Shown piece by piece: positions 25,256 to 37,192 of a DNA stretch of 64,000 nt. Made by a program: the position numbers and the translations under genes. How positions within the stretch are numbered: the first letter of the stretch is position 1; each line of letters begins with the position of its first letter. Below the pieces are notes generated by a model that saw only the letters and a program-made list of their open reading frames with translations, made no database searches and was not told where the DNA came from. The DNA is from Vesta saturnalis (Eukaryota; Arthropoda; Insecta; Coleoptera; Lampyridae): contig JARFJB010002009.1 of assembly GCA_036346205.1 (NCBI GenBank), positions 3,886,001 to 3,950,000 on the forward strand. Direction: 5' to 3'.

Positions 25256-26830
25256 ATTTTTTTTTTAATTGCCTGAACCTGATTTTGAATTTAGTATATT
25301 AATAATACTTATCTGTGATCCAAATATTAATATTAAAATACTAATGGCAGTATTTGATGGAAAACATTTCTAGTTATTAATTGTTTGGTCATTGTGCTGA
25401 TATCAGTATACAAAAATCATTATTTTTAGTTCAGATTTTTGGAAAAAAACTAATCGTGTTATTTTGAGGAAACAACTTGTTTTTTAATGGTTTGGGTATC
25501 AGTTTGGACTCGGGGTACCAAAATCTTTATTTTTAACCCAAATTAATTGTGAAAAACGCTAATAGGTATTGTTAAGAAACATGTAAACTTTGAATTTTAA
25601 ACATTTAGACAAAATGTTGGGTGAGGCAACATTTAATTTTAATTTTAATATTTTGGACATAGTTTCGGACACTACATTCAATTGTTTTACTAATAGTTCA
25701 AATTATGCCAGAAAATAGTTAACGGCATTGTTTTGATATACTAATATTTTTTCCATTTTAATTGTTTGGCATCATTTTTGGTTCGGCGTATTTTGTTTTG
25801 ATATGCAACAACTACAGCTTGTCGTTTTAATCCTTAGCATAATTTTGGAACTAGCGTAGTTAACCACATTATATTATTATAAGTTTTTGTTATGAACGAA
25901 TAAGTTCCAAGGTAAATATATAATTAAAAATTATTATTAATTTATTAAATACATAAATTAAATATGAAAATGTAAACTTTCGATAGAACAACTAAATACC
26001 TTTTGAACCATCATCTATTGTTTGTGGTTAAGTTTTATTGAAATATAACTAATGTTAATAAAGAACATTTAAATGATTAATCATTATGAAGTTAGAAAAT
26101 TTTATTGCAGTTACTTAACTGTTTTATGCAACAACCAAAATTGGCTTAATCGTAAGGTTTCGACGTAAATTTTGTCTTTATGTATGTAGAACTGATGTAA
26201 ATTCTTTTGCTTCTTAGTCATAGTCGTTTGGTTCAAATCTTAAACTTTATAATTTAATTATGTAATGTTTTTTGGTATGTATGAATCCTTGCGATATTGC
26301 AGGCTCACATTCCATTAAAATAAGTAATTTGATTGTAATCACATTATATTTAGAATTTACATCAGTTCTACAAATAATACATTTACATCGTTAGCTTGAA
26401 CTGATAGCATTAATGTACGTAATGCAAAATACAGTCCCAGTTAATCCTTTAAATTTATTTTTATTAATAAAATTATAATAATTTTTAACCACATTATATG
26501 TCCAAATTCATTTTGAAAAAATTAATAGCGTTTTATTGCTGGGTAAAAGGTGATATTTTGCATTTCAATTGTTTGGGTATCATTGGAACATGCGTATTGT
26601 TTTGATAGGAAAAAACTAAAACTTACTCTTTTGAACCCATCATACTGAACGTGTGTATTTGTGGTCTAAGTTTTTATTAGAAAATACTAATCCTAGATTT
26701 CAATAAAGAACATTTGTTTTTTTGATGTTTTGGACATATTTTGGGCTCGGCATAGCAAAAATCTTTATTTGCAGTTACATTAAAAAGGTGTTTTTGCAAA
26801 ACAACCAAAATTTGTGCTTTTAATCGTATT
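25256..26830. repeat. Degenerate long-period repeat, part 2
   Basis: Recurrent modules are GGTATCAGTTTGGACTCGGG (25490), a GGCATCATTTTTGGTTCGGC stretch (25768), GGGTATCATTGGAACATGCG (26574) and TTGGGCTCGGCATA (26741). Each is followed by AAAATCTTTATTT or by a GTATTGTTTTGATAGG-like stretch and then by GAAAAAACTAA. The spacing is irregular, as expected for an old, eroded tandem family. No coding signal lies inside. Confidence 0.5.
26165..26371. repeat. Short inverted-repeat element (about 185-205 bp)
   Basis: GTAGAACTGATGTAAATTCT (26186-26205) is the exact reverse complement of 26352-26371. The 27 bp at 26165-26191 are identical to 61171-61197, where the sequence forms a perfect hairpin. This suggests a small dispersed MITE. 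Confidence 0.6.
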
Positions 26831-29350
26831 AAGGTTTTTGGTTACGATTATATGTCATATTATATACTGGTTTTGTTCTTTCGATTAAGTCATTTTAGTT
26901 GCTTTTTGGTACCGAAAAGTCTCAGGAATTGCAGCTGTATGTAATTCTTTTCTTATTGTGCGAACAGCTTGTTACAAATTGACCTTATTATTTTGACTAG
27001 ATTAAAAACCATTCTTATTTACATTTCTTACTTCATCAAGGACATTTAAAATCAATACCATTTATGAGTCTGGTTGGAAAGGGCGTGAAAATGAAAATTT
27101 TAAATAGAACGTAATGGTCGAATAGTGGAAATTAAATAAACCCAGTTAATGTTTTTAATAATTATTTCAAAGTTTATTTTTTTAAATTTAGTTTTTTTTT
27201 TAGAATGTGTTTTGCAATTAAAGCTCATTTCTGACACTTCAAACACCATATTAATTATTACATTACCTTACATTAAATGTTAATGTGAATCAGTTTTCGA
27301 CAATTTTAAACTATAGGACTTTTGATTTTGACCAGATTAAGAATCATTCGTGTGGAAATTAAGTAAACTCAGTTAATGATAATTTTAAATTTTAACTTTT
27401 AAAATTAAGTTTTGATTTAGAATTAAATGTTTAATAATTGAACACATTTATAACCTTCAAGGATTATATTTGATTATTACATTACAAGTTATACTTAATG
27501 TTACTAAGCTTATAAGTGTTTTGAATTAACTTACTTAGGTTAAGGTTATTGGTCAATTTTATTAAACAATATCTTGAAAAGAATAATTCTTATTTAATAG
27601 CAAAATGTACTTATTTCACTATTGTAAACACTCGTATCTTGATATTAATATTTCTCCAATTACAATTTGTTTATTTGCCTATTAGGGCTTGAATCTGAAA
27701 AGTCTCTGTAACTGTATTTCATTGTGTACATTATTTTAAACAAGTTAGAACCGTGAATCAGTTTTCGACAATTTTAAACTATAGGACTCAGTGTAATAAT
27801 TAAGCATCAAGTAGACTTCTGTTAATAAAGTCTTTGGTTACAGATATTATATATTGGTCCCTTGTTTTGCTTTCGATTAAGTGATTTTAGTAGCTGTTTG
27901 GAACTGAAAAGTTTTAGTAATTGCAAATGTATGTAAGTGTTTTCTTGTATTATATAAACCAAGCTGCAATCATTCGTGAACAAATTGGCTTTGTTACTTT
28001 GACCAGATTAAGAATCATTCATGTGGAAATTAAGTAAACTCAGTTAATGATAATTAGTTTAAATTTTACTTTTCCAAAATTAAGTTTTTGTTTAGAATTT
28101 GTTTTCAAATTGGAACACATTTATAACACTTCAAGGATTATATTGATTATTACATTACGTTATACTAATTGTTACTAAGCTAATAAGTGTTTTTGAATTA
28201 ACTTTACTTAGGTTAAGGTTTCTGGTCATCTCATTAAATAATATTATCGAAATGAATATATCTTATTTTAGCAAAATGGACTTATTTCATTACCCCCTTG
28301 GTTAAAACTCAGTAGCTCTCTGGATATTAGAATTTCTCCGAATTTGACAATAACTTTAGTTATAATTGTCGCCGTATAGCGGCGACGCAGCTTTGACCCA
28401 CGCGTAACTAATTACAATTACGCAAAACAAGCTGATTTAAATTTCAGAGTATCAATAAAAATTATGGTTTAACGTTCAAAGATCAAAGGTCTGGTTCAAC
28501 TAGTGTGAAATGAAAAATTAAGACAGACGTAATGGTCGAAAAGTGGAAATGAAATAAACTCAATTAATCTATTCAAGAATTATTTTAAAGTTTACTACAA
28601 ATTTAGATTTTTTTTAAATCTGATTAGAGCCCATGTGTGATACTTCAAGTATCATATTAATCATTACATTACGTTACACTAATGGTTACTGCTAATACAT
28701 GTTTTAGCCGAATGGACTTGTTTGAGTACCTTTCGTGAAACTGAGCGGCGCCCCAGATGTTAGAATTGTACCAAATTTAATAAAAACTTTAGTAATTGTC
28801 GCCGTTTAGCGTTCACACACCTTTAACCCACACGAAAACTACTATAGCTAATTGAACCGAAAGCTCCAAATGTGTAAAAATAGACTTTATTTAATTTCAG
28901 AGTATCAGCAACGATTAGGAAAGACTCTTTTATTAGCTTTTTGTAAGACAAATCAGGTTATCTTCAAATAAACTAGAATTGTGAGTCAGAGTTTCGGTAA
29001 TTTTAAACAACTTGATTGCAGTGTAATAATTAAAGATCAAGACTTCTGTTAAAATCTATCATCTTCAAAGTCTTGTTACAATTAACCTTGTTTTGATATC
29101 ATATATTGCTTAACATGTAGAGAGTTTTCCAACGAAGATTCTATTTACTTATTAACTACGGTTACATACGGATACTACTAGAACTTAAAATAATTCTCAA
29201 ATCACACGATATCCGTACCAATATGCCTTACTAGTCGAGTCTGGTTGGGAGATCCCACGGTTTGAACCTTTTTAGTCGTCTGGTTTCAACTTCATCGTCT
29301 AGTATGGTTACTACTACGTCATTTGAATGCACTTGTAGCTTACCTGGTGA
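26831..29350. repeat. Tandem copies of a dispersed repeat (about 0.35-0.7 kb spacing)
   Basis: The module GACCAGATTAAGAATCATTC / GTGGAAATTAAGTAAACTCA / GTTAATGATAATT, with its looser form TAATGGTCGAA(A/T)AGTGGAAAT, recurs near 27000-27150, 27320-27400, 27990-28070 and 28520-28580. A second module (TTTTAGCCGAATGGACTTGT, ATTTCAGAGTATCA, GCTTTTTGTAAGACAA) follows at about 28260-28460 and 28700-28990. More copies lie at 32.54-32.70, 40.91-41.21 and 44.70-45.03 kb. There is no coding potential. The element class is unknown. Confidence 0.65.
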
Positions 29351-29399
29351 ATCATACTAAAGTTTATAACTTATCACGCACAGATGGAAGTTTTAGATC

Positions 29400-31416
29400 A
29401 CTATGAATTAGCTCATTGGATACGTACCATGGTGCATTTATTATGACACGAAGAACTCTATTTTGGAATCGTTGGTAGATTTCTAAATTAGAGGTACCAG
29501 CTGTACCCAATCGCTCTGCCCTATATGTCCAAACTGGTTTAATGTGGGTTTATATAGTAATAATTTGCTTTCTAATGACATCCGAGATTGTTTTCCTAGC
29601 CTCCAGTACATTTCTCTAAATTTCTAAAATTCCTAGCTGTTTACGGTTGCTGAATATGTGTTTTCTAGGTCATTCTTTTGTCAAGGTGAAGACCGAGATA
29701 TTTAGCTTCATCTGCTTGAGGCATTTGCTTGCCGTTAAGCGTCACTCGAGGACAGTTTCCTCTCCTCAGTGAAAAAGTGACATGGATGGATCTTTCTGTG
29801 TTCATTTTAATTTTCTATTTCTGTAGCCATATTTCGATGTCGTTTAGATGCAAATGCAGATATTGTGTAGAAAAATAGGATTTGTATGCAATGCTACAAC
29901 AGCCGTACCGCCTGCAAAAGTGGCTATGGAGATGTGTCAGAAGTTGGTAAATCTGAGGTATAAATCCGATAAAGTGTCAGTCCCAGCACGCTACCCTGTG
30001 GAACACCTGACGATATTGTAAACAAGTCAGAGTAAGCCTCCTGATATTTTACATAGTATTGTCTATCAGCTATGCAGGATGTTAATAGACTATAAAGTTG
30101 ATGAGGTAGTAAGGTTTTCATTTTGTAGCATCGTCCTTTGTGCCATACTTTATCAAAAGCCTGTTGCACATCTAGAAACACCACAAATCAGTATAGTTTG
30201 GTCTCTAGGTCTTGCGTTATTTGTTTAGTAAATCGGTGCACTTGCTCGGTTATGTTATGCATTTTACGGAACCCAAACCGGTGGTTGGGAATTAAGCGTT
30301 TCTCCTCTATAATTGGCTGATCCGTTTTCTCAAGATTTTCTAGAAGACTTTAGATAAAATAGGTAGCAGACTTATAGACCTATACGATTCCAATTGCATT
30401 GAGTTCTTTCTCGGTTTAGGTAACATAATAATCTGAGCCGCTGTTCATTGATTAGGGATGTATTCCTGCCTTAGAACTGCGTTGAAGATATAAATGATAG
30501 TTTTTATGTATTTTTCCAAGATTTCTTTTAGGATCTTTTTCGTTATAAGGTCAAAACCTGGGGTTATTTTTGGGTTTAATTCTTTATGTATTATTGTCTT
30601 GACTTCTGCAGTTGTAGTAGGTTTTAAGTGGTGGGCTCATTTGGAATTGGTGCATCAAGCAATTTGTATGTCTTCTTTGTCTTGGGCGGTGGTTTCATGT
30701 TGTGTGGTTGAAATACTTGAGAGATGTTTAGCGAACGTGACGGATTTTGTGTATGCTTCTTAGCCAGATTCTGTCGGTAACTTTTATACGGGTTACTATA
30801 GTCTGAAGTCTTTTGAATTTTCTTGTGGCTTTCATAATGAATAATTGGTAGCCTGTGTGGGATCTAATTTACTTAAATATTCTTGTATGGATTCATTCTT
30901 GAGTTTTACGAGTACTTGATTGAGTTCTTTTGTAATTTTATGTAATGTCCGTTTAAGGAGCATTGTTAGTTGCCACCTTGCTCGAGCTTTCCTTTTCTTG
31001 TTTAGAAGCTGTTTGATGTTTATTGGGGATGTTTCAGAAATATACATCTCCGATTGATAGGGTGTTATTGCCAGAATGCAGTTTCAATTGCCTTTATTAG
31101 TGTTTCAACTGCTACTTCGATCTCCGTTATGACTTGGGGGATAATAGACTGCTGCAAGTGCAAGTTCTCCAATATGATCATGGAGAGTAATGATGGTTGC
31201 TTGTATATTTTCGTGTTTGTATTCAGCCTGCTCATGATGTTTGATGTTTTGTTTGGCAATTATTTCAGTACCAGCATGTGCATTTCCGTACATATGTTTA
31301 GTGTGATAAACATTATAATTTTGTATTTTTACATGACTTCGATCTGCGAATTGTACCTCAGATATAAGCTTTGCATCGATGTTATGATTATTTAAGAACA
31401 GTTTAACTTCTTCCAA
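29400..31416 (-). pseudogene. Jockey-like ORF2 (endonuclease-reverse transcriptase) relic
   Basis: The endonuclease domain (31416-31105) reads EEVKLFLNNHNIDAKLISEV, NYNVYHTKHMYGNAHAGTEI and LALAAVYYPPSH, the order of apurinic-type LINE endonucleases. The usual SETH motif is SEVQ here. A KRKARARWQ ... KELNQVL block (31047-30832) precedes the RT. RT motifs read VFLDVQQAFDKVWHKG (first catalytic Asp, near 30180), then SSGVPQGSVLGLTLYRIYTSDLP (about 30010-29945). The thumb includes ERLGTAGTSNLEIYQRFQNR and a RVIINAPWYVSNELIHSDL stretch (about 29520-29400). The FADD box has become FAGG. Frameshifts are frequent. Confidence 0.87.
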
Positions 31417-31449
31417 ATTGCAATCTTTAGTAACTGAGCCATTATGTTA

Positions 31450-32370
31450 ATTTAGCAATTAGCGTTGTGAAAAGGTTAAGTAGTATCTCCACTTGTTCCA
31501 TAAGTTTGTTCGTCGTGTTTTTTAATTCAGTTATGTCATTAGGTGTTTGTGCTGGTGCGGTGTAGTGAGGTATTATATGTCGTTGGTAGGTTGTGTTGTT
31601 TGCGTATTTTGTTTAAATGCTTGAGAGTAGGTTTAATTTGGTTGAATAAATTTATACTGTTTTACAATCGTTATGTTAATGGCTTCATGTCCTTTCTCTT
31701 GTAAGCCACTTTTAATGTCGTTAATGTCAGTGGTGGGATGCATGTTCTTTAATAACACTCGAAAAGAAGTGTGCAATTCGGTCGTTTTATTGATTAATTG
31801 TATAATAATAGCTGCATAGGTTGTACTGTCCAAGGGATGTACTCTAACTTGTTCATTGCTTAGAGATTTTACTGTCTATTTGTGTTTTGCTAACACTTCG
31901 AGAAACTCAGTGAGTGGTTTAATATTTCTTACACCTCCTATAAATATGGACGGTGGTTTTTGTTCTTTGTTTTCTTGCTTATTTTGATTATTCTGATCAG
32001 TTTCCTACATTTCAAGACTCTCATTACTGGTTATTAATGGATAGCCTAACCAGTATTTTTTTATCAGATTCGGCTTGTGAGTCTAAGGTCATACCACGCT
32101 TTGCGTTGCATGTGACCGTTTGCCGTTGATTTCCAGAAAAACTTGGTGATCATGGAAGCGACGTTTGGTTATATGTTTCATTTGCTACTTGTATTATAAC
32201 GGGAAGTAGCAAATAATATACTCTGTTATACTGTGGGCAATTCTGTTGAGCTGGCAGGGATTTCGTCATTGATATGTTAAGAAGTATAGATGTGCAAGGA
32301 GCTGATAAACTTTGACCATAATACGTATTTAAGTTTGTGGGGTATACGTAGTTTTGGGCATGGGCCATTG
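31450..32370 (-). pseudogene. Jockey-like ORF1 (gag-like nucleic-acid-binding protein) relic
   Basis: The clearest stretch is 31833-31633: FRVLLKNMHPTTDINDIKSG, then LQEKGHEAINITIVKQY. This matches the RNA-binding/PRE_C2HC-type region of Jockey ORF1 proteins (pattern: hydrophobic-LLKxLHPTT..DI...L...GH...N). Upstream at 32368-32150 is a Ser/Asn/Gln-rich segment fitting the low-complexity N-terminus. The zinc-knuckle cysteines are not visible. Stops between the pieces make it non-functional. In active relatives the protein coats the element RNA. Confidence 0.65.
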
Positions 32371-32539
32371 GTCCTGCTCTCAGAAGCCTGTTACAGTAAA
32401 ATAAATTTAATTATATGAATCATGTTGTTTATTAGTATCACGGAATACAACGGCTATTTTGTAGTCACTTGGTAACTCGCGGATCAGAGCGCAGTTAGCG
32501 ATACGTCTTTACCGTTCGATATTCATTTAACAAAAGACA

Positions 32540-32690
32540 GACCTAAAATTAAGTAAACTCAATTAATGTTTTTAATAATTATTTTAAAGTTTACTTTTCC
32601 AAATTTAGATTTTTTTAGAATCTGTTTTGCAATTAGAGTCCATGTCTGACACTTCAGGTATCATATTAATTATTATATTACGTTACACTA

Positions 32691-32695
<5 letters not shown>
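32540..32695 (+). repeat. Copy of the 27-29 kb dispersed repeat
   Basis: TTAAGTAAACTCAATTAATG, TTTTAATAATTATTTTAAAG and CATGTCTGACACTTCAGGTA match the modules near 27110, 28550 and 44900. Confidence 0.75.

Positions 32696-32736
<41 letters not shown>
32696..32736. repeat. (TA)n microsatellite abutting DD41D element 1
   Basis: The TA run ends exactly where the transposon's GGGTGATTGGTCG begins. Confidence 0.95.
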
Positions 32737-32740
<4 letters not shown>

Positions 32741-35330
32741 GATTGGTCGAAACCATTCATTAGAAGTATTAGGAGTTCCAGCCATGGCTGATTTCTGAAA
32801 GTTTGTATCTGGACTAAGTGATTCATATTCTATTGAAGGAAAATATTTTCATGATGACTACACTTCCGGTTATACCGGAAGTAGCCATCAACTTTGTTAT
32901 TTTAAATGGAATCGTACCCTTTTATGGCATATTCGAATTGTACTCGCCATTTAAGTAGAAATTTTATCAATGTTCCTATACTTAAATTTAATAGTTTTTG
33001 AGATTTAAATTTTTTCGAAAATTATTGGTTGAACACTATGACATTTGACAATGCCTACTGGCGCCATTTTTAGTACGAAGCAAGTAATATTGACGTTATG
33101 CATAGGGGTATCCTTAAGCTTTACGCTGATGCTTCCGGTACTGCCGCATTATCTACAGGGTGTTCAAAATGTGACTTCCATCTTTTGAAAATAGAAACCA
33201 TCAAAACTTAACTTTTTCAAATACAATGCCCAATATTTTCTTCCTTTAACGGATGCAGAATAAAATTCTGCATTGATTTGTATTAGCATTCCCTATACCT
33301 ATCTTCGATAGTTTTTCTCATATTGAGATATTTGTTCATTTCTTCTGAAATTCAAAACGATTTACCTAATTTTTCCATGGATAGCCATGGAAACCACAGC
33401 TAAGTTTGTTGTTAGTAACTTTCAATACCTTTTGTTGTGTTTCTGTCTTCGGTTTATCAAAATGGAAAATGGGAAGTATTCAAACAGGGATATTTTGAAC
33501 TTATTTTATATTCATGGAGAATGTGATAAGATTATTAGCAGAACTTGCCGTTTGTTTAATGACCGATATCCTCATTTAGCACCAATGAACAAGCACAAAT
33601 TTAAGCCAATAGAGTCAAACTTTTTACGGTATGGAACAGAGAAAGCTGCCAGAACACGATCAAAGCCTATTACTGGCGAAGAAGCTAATGAAGTTAATGT
33701 CCTAGCATATTTTAATAACTATCCCCACGGCTCGATACGATCTGCTGCAGAAGATTTGGGCCTGTCTTACTATTCCATACAATACATCTTAAAGAAGCAT
33801 AAAATGCATGATTATTCATTTACCTTGGTTCAAGCACTTCATCCAGGCGATAATTTCAAGCGAGTGGAATTTTGTGAGCAAATGTTAATCAGAATTCAGG
33901 AAGACCCGCTGTTTTTACGAAAAATAATTTGGACGGACGAAGCAAAATTTACCAGAGAAAGAATTGTTAATCGACGTAATTGTCACTATTGGGCGTCGGA
34001 AAACCCACATTTCAAGCGAGAATCAAATTTTCAAAACAAATTTAGTTTTAACGTGTATTGTTTTGTAATGAATGGTCGTGTCTCTTTTCAAATTTATGAT
34101 GAAAATTTGACAAGCATAAAATATTTGGAGATTCTGAGAACGGATGTCTCTGAATTTTTAGAAAATCTGCCTCTTAATATTTTCCAATACTGCTGGTATC
34201 AAATGGACGGAGCTCCTGCACATTCAACGCGTGACGTTGATCAAGAGCTCACCACTATGTTTGGTGATCATTGGATCGGTCGAAACGGACCATGGCGGTG
34301 GCCTCCCGATCTCCGATCAACTCCACTCGACTTCTACGTGTGGGGCGAGGTCAAGAATCATGTATACGCCACTCCAGTCCACAAAGAAGACCTAGGCTTA
34401 AGAGTAACGACGGCATTTCGCCAGTTAAATCGTCATCACGTCAAAAAAGCTTGCACGAAAAAAGTTCAGTCAAGACTTTTAGGCTGTCTTCAACAAAATG
34501 GAGGCCACATAGAACATTTATAAAATTTTGAATTGTTTTTCTTACTTTCAATAATATTAATAGTTATTATTTGCATATTACTTTTATTCTCATCTTATTT
34601 GTTGACGAAATTTAACAGTTCTGTTTGCTTTGATAAACTACATTAATGTAATTGGTTTATGCATCTGTAGTAGGCTTCGGCCGTGGAGAATCGAATTAAT
34701 TTTTCTAAATTTCGGACGAGATTTTAGAAATACCTGAATAACTGGAAAACTGTTGAAGATATGTATAGGGAATGCTAATACAAATCAATGCAGAATTTTA
34801 TTCTGCATCCGTTAAAGGAAGAAAATATTGGGCATTGTATTTGAAAAAGCTAAGTTTTGATGGTTTTTATTTTCAAAAGATGGAAGTCACATTTTGAACA
34901 CCCTGTAGATAATTCGGCAGTACCGGAAGCATCAGCGCAAAGCTTAAGGATACCCCTATGCATAACGTCAATATTACTTGCTTCGTACTAAAAATGGCGC
35001 CAGTAGGCATTGTCAAATGTCATAGTGTTCAACCAATAATTTTCGAAAAAAAATTTAAATCTCAAAAACTATTAAATTTAAGTATAGGGAACATTGATAA
35101 AATTTCTACTTAAATGGCGAGTACAATTCGAATATGCCATAAAAAGGGTACGATTCCATTTAAAATAACAAAGTTGATGGCTACTTCCGGTATAACCGGA
35201 AGTGTAGTCATCATGAAAATATTTTTCTTAAATAGAATATGAATCACTTAGTTCAGATACAAACTTTCAGAAATCAGCCATGGCTGGAACTCCTAATACT
35301 TCTAACGAATGGTTTCGACCATTCACCCTG
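32737..35330 (+). mobile_element. DD41D-type DNA transposon with inverted repeats of about 600 bp
   Basis: The left arm (32737 to about 33335) and right arm (about 34735-35330) are inverted copies differing at only scattered bases. For example, CTTCCGGT(T)ATACCGGAAGT, GGCGCCATTTTTAGTACGAA and AATTCTGCATTGATTTGTAT occur on both sides in mirror order. The right end reads ATTCACCCTG next to TA. The left begins GGGTGATTGG next to a TA run, so CA of the CAGGGTG tip is missing there. The enclosed gene is open. High arm identity plus an intact frame suggests recent activity compared with every other element in the window. Target duplication appears to be TA. Confidence 0.9.
33462..34523 (+). CDS. 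DD41D-type transposase (DUF4817 helix-turn-helix plus DDE domain), intact frame
   Basis: This is an open frame of 353 codons from MENGKYSNRDILNLF. The same frame opens upstream at 33387 (378 codons), but family members begin near the chosen Met. The DUF4817-type DNA-binding region covers about residues 1-60 from the chosen start (TCRLFNDRYPHLAP). A second HTH follows (SIRSAAEDLGLSYYSIQYIL). The DDE motifs are WTDEAKF, QMDGAPAHS and STPLDFYVWGEVKNHVY, so all three acidic residues are present. Between the second and third Asp there are 40 residues. The sister copy at 36.5-37.2 kb has 41, so one residue was lost in the WPP-DLRST loop, where relatives have PxRSPDLT. The protein would cut and join the CAGGGTG-type ends in the nucleus. 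The C-terminus GGHIEHL is the family's usual FEHL ending. Confidence 0.93.
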   Translation: MENGKYSNRDILNLFYIHGECDKIISRTCRLFNDRYPHLAPMNKHKFKPIESNFLRYGTEKAARTRSKPITGEEANEVNVLAYFNNYPHGSIRSAAEDLGLSYYSIQYILKKHKMHDYSFTLVQALHPGDNFKRVEFCEQMLIRIQEDPLFLRKIIWTDEAKFTRERIVNRRNCHYWASENPHFKRESNFQNKFSFNVYCFVMNGRVSFQIYDENLTSIKYLEILRTDVSEFLENLPLNIFQYCWYQMDGAPAHSTRDVDQELTTMFGDHWIGRNGPWRWPPDLRSTPLDFYVWGEVKNHVYATPVHKEDLGLRVTTAFRQLNRHHVKKACTKKVQSRLLGCLQQNGGHIEHL

Positions 35331-35694
35331 TATAGAACATAGAAAAAAGTGCCATGCATAGTGCCACGCGATAGAGGACACTAAAATAAGAAAAAAAGTT
35401 CCTATGAACTTAGGTCCGCAACGCCTTCGTTTAAAAGATATATGGTGTTGAAGTTTAATTATTTTTTTGTTTTTTTTTATCTTCTTACAATGATGTAATA
35501 AGCGGACGAAATGTGGTATACAGGGGCTTTTTATCACGCAGAATTCAAATATGACCTTAGTTCTTTTATTACTGAAGAGCAGTGATCATATTACAAGCCC
35601 CCCACGACAAATTCACCTATTTTCAAACCTCCTTTCAAAAAAATTTCCTTACCACTCAAGAAAAGTGAGCTAGCTTGCCATCAAGTATAAAGTC

Positions 35695-36005
35695 CACACT
35701 TGCAACAATGTCCAATAAAACATCTTCTAATAATGTGTTCAGGTTATTTCTTTTCAAGAGTGCTACGAGTTCTGGAAACTCCCACTATTAACTTTTTTTT
35801 TAAACAGACATCTTCACCACCCATCTTCATCCATACGCCTATGCACGTCAATAAATGTTCGAACATTAGGAACCTGTCCTAATGGAAATCATTCTCGATA
35901 GGTACGTTGAGCTTTGGAGAAATTTGACCGAGCTTCTCCGTAATACATAATCATTGCCCTGTATTCTTCAAAAGTATAGTGAACCATTTCAGGAACACAA
36001 AATAA
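35695..36005 (-). pseudogene. Inverted partial copy of the DD41D transposase N-terminus
   Basis: The minus strand reads VHYTFEEYRAMIMYYGEARS, QRTYRE and RTFIDVHRR, and then a FPELVALL-like segment. This is the same region as 36172-36425 on the plus strand, slightly diverged. The two copies are head to head about 170 bp apart, so element 2 contains an internal inverted duplication. Confidence 0.8.
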
Positions 36006-36171
36006 TATGTACTATTGGAGTGATGAAAATAACAGGCGATGGAAATTTACGAAAAAACAAACGAAATCTATGACACTTGTCAAAATATTATTGTCTTGTT
36101 AGAGGTATTTTGTGTTCTTCATTAAGTTTTTCATTGATTCTCTTATTGATTTTTCAAAATTACTTTTAAAA

Positions 36172-37192
36172 TTGGTTCACTACACTTTTGAAGAATACAG
36201 GGACATAATTATGTGTTACGGCGAAGCTAGATCAAAATCTTCCGAAACTCAACGTATCTATCGAGAAACATGTCCATTAAGGCATATTACTCATAATAGG
36301 ACATTTATTAACGTGCATAGGCGTTTGGGTGAAGATGGATGTTTTAAAAAACCAAAAGTTAATAGTGGAATTTCCAGAACTCGTCGCACTGCGCGAAACA
36401 TGTTCAGCGGTACGAAATGTTAACCGTGAACCAGTTAGATAAATTTTCAATGAACAACTTCATCGCCCGTATCATTTCCAAAAGGTTCATTCACTATTAG
36501 AACATGACTATCTTCCTCGTGAACAATTTTGCGAATGGTTGCAAAATCAAAGACACGATATTTCTCCTTCAATTTTGTTTACTAATAAAGCTGGTTTTAG
36601 CCGTGATGGTGTTCTGAACCTACATAATATGCACCATTGGAGTGATAAAAATCCTCATCAAACCGTAATTAGAAGTCACCAATATGGGTTTTCTATTAAT
36701 GTGTGGGCAGGTATAATTGACAATTACTTAACTGGCCCATTTCAATTACCCAATCGATTGACAGGTGAACTGTATCGAAATTTCTTAGAGAATGAACTAA
36801 ATACGTTATTAGGGGATGTTCCATTAGCTATTATTGGTAGAATGCGTTACATGCATGATGGCGCGCCAGCTCACTTTTCTCGATTGGCAAGGGAATTTTT
36901 GGATAGGAGATTTGGAAATACGTGGATTGGTCGAGGGGGACCTGTACCCTGGCCAGCTTGTAGTTCCGACCATAATCCCCTCGATTTTTCATTTTGGGGA
37001 TTCCTGAAAAATGATGTTTATTCTGTAGAAATACATAATGAAGAGCAACTATGGATAAGAATTATGGAATCCGCAGATACATTCCGTAATAACCCTGGAA
37101 TATTTCAAACATGCCGTCAATCCTTAGGAAGAAGAATTGAAAAATGTATTCAAGAACAAGTACAACAATTTGAACATCTTCTAAAAATTTAA
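36172..37192 (+). pseudogene. DD41D-type transposase 2 (frameshifted, first Asp lost)
   Basis: The N-terminal part VHYTFEEYRDIIMCYGEARS, RIYRETCPLRHI and NRTFINVHRRLGEDGCF (36178-36360) is the DUF4817-type DNA-binding region. Around 36395-36440 the frame is lost. VNREPVR and PYHFQKVHSLLEHDYLPREQ continue, then an open stretch (36539-37192) with ILFTNKAGFSRDG, MHHWSDKNPH, INVWAGIIDNYLTGPFQLP, MRYMHDGAPAHFSRLAREFL, a WIGRGGPVPWP stretch and SDHNPLDFSFWGFLKNDVYS, ending RRIEKCIQEQVQQFEHLLKI. The first catalytic Asp of TDE/TDK is Asn (TNK), while HDG and NPLD are kept with 41 residues between them. It is inactive because of the shift and the Asn. Confidence 0.9.

Larger units (their letters stand above)
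29360..32400 (-). mobile_element. Jockey-like non-LTR retrotransposon, nearly full length but decayed
   Basis: On the minus strand the parts occur in normal order: an ORF1-like protein (32370-31450), an ORF2 endonuclease (31416-31105), the region between endonuclease and RT (31047-30832), reverse transcriptase (about 30700-29900) and thumb to 3' end (to about 29360). Each is broken by frameshifts and stops. It sits inside the dispersed repeat family that surrounds it at 28-29 and 32.5 kb, which dates its insertion after that repeat. Confidence 0.88.

Noticed and set aside
30494..31395. Plus-strand open frames of 89 and 113 codons
   Set aside because: They are shadows of the minus-strand Jockey ORF2, which has clear endonuclease and RT motifs.
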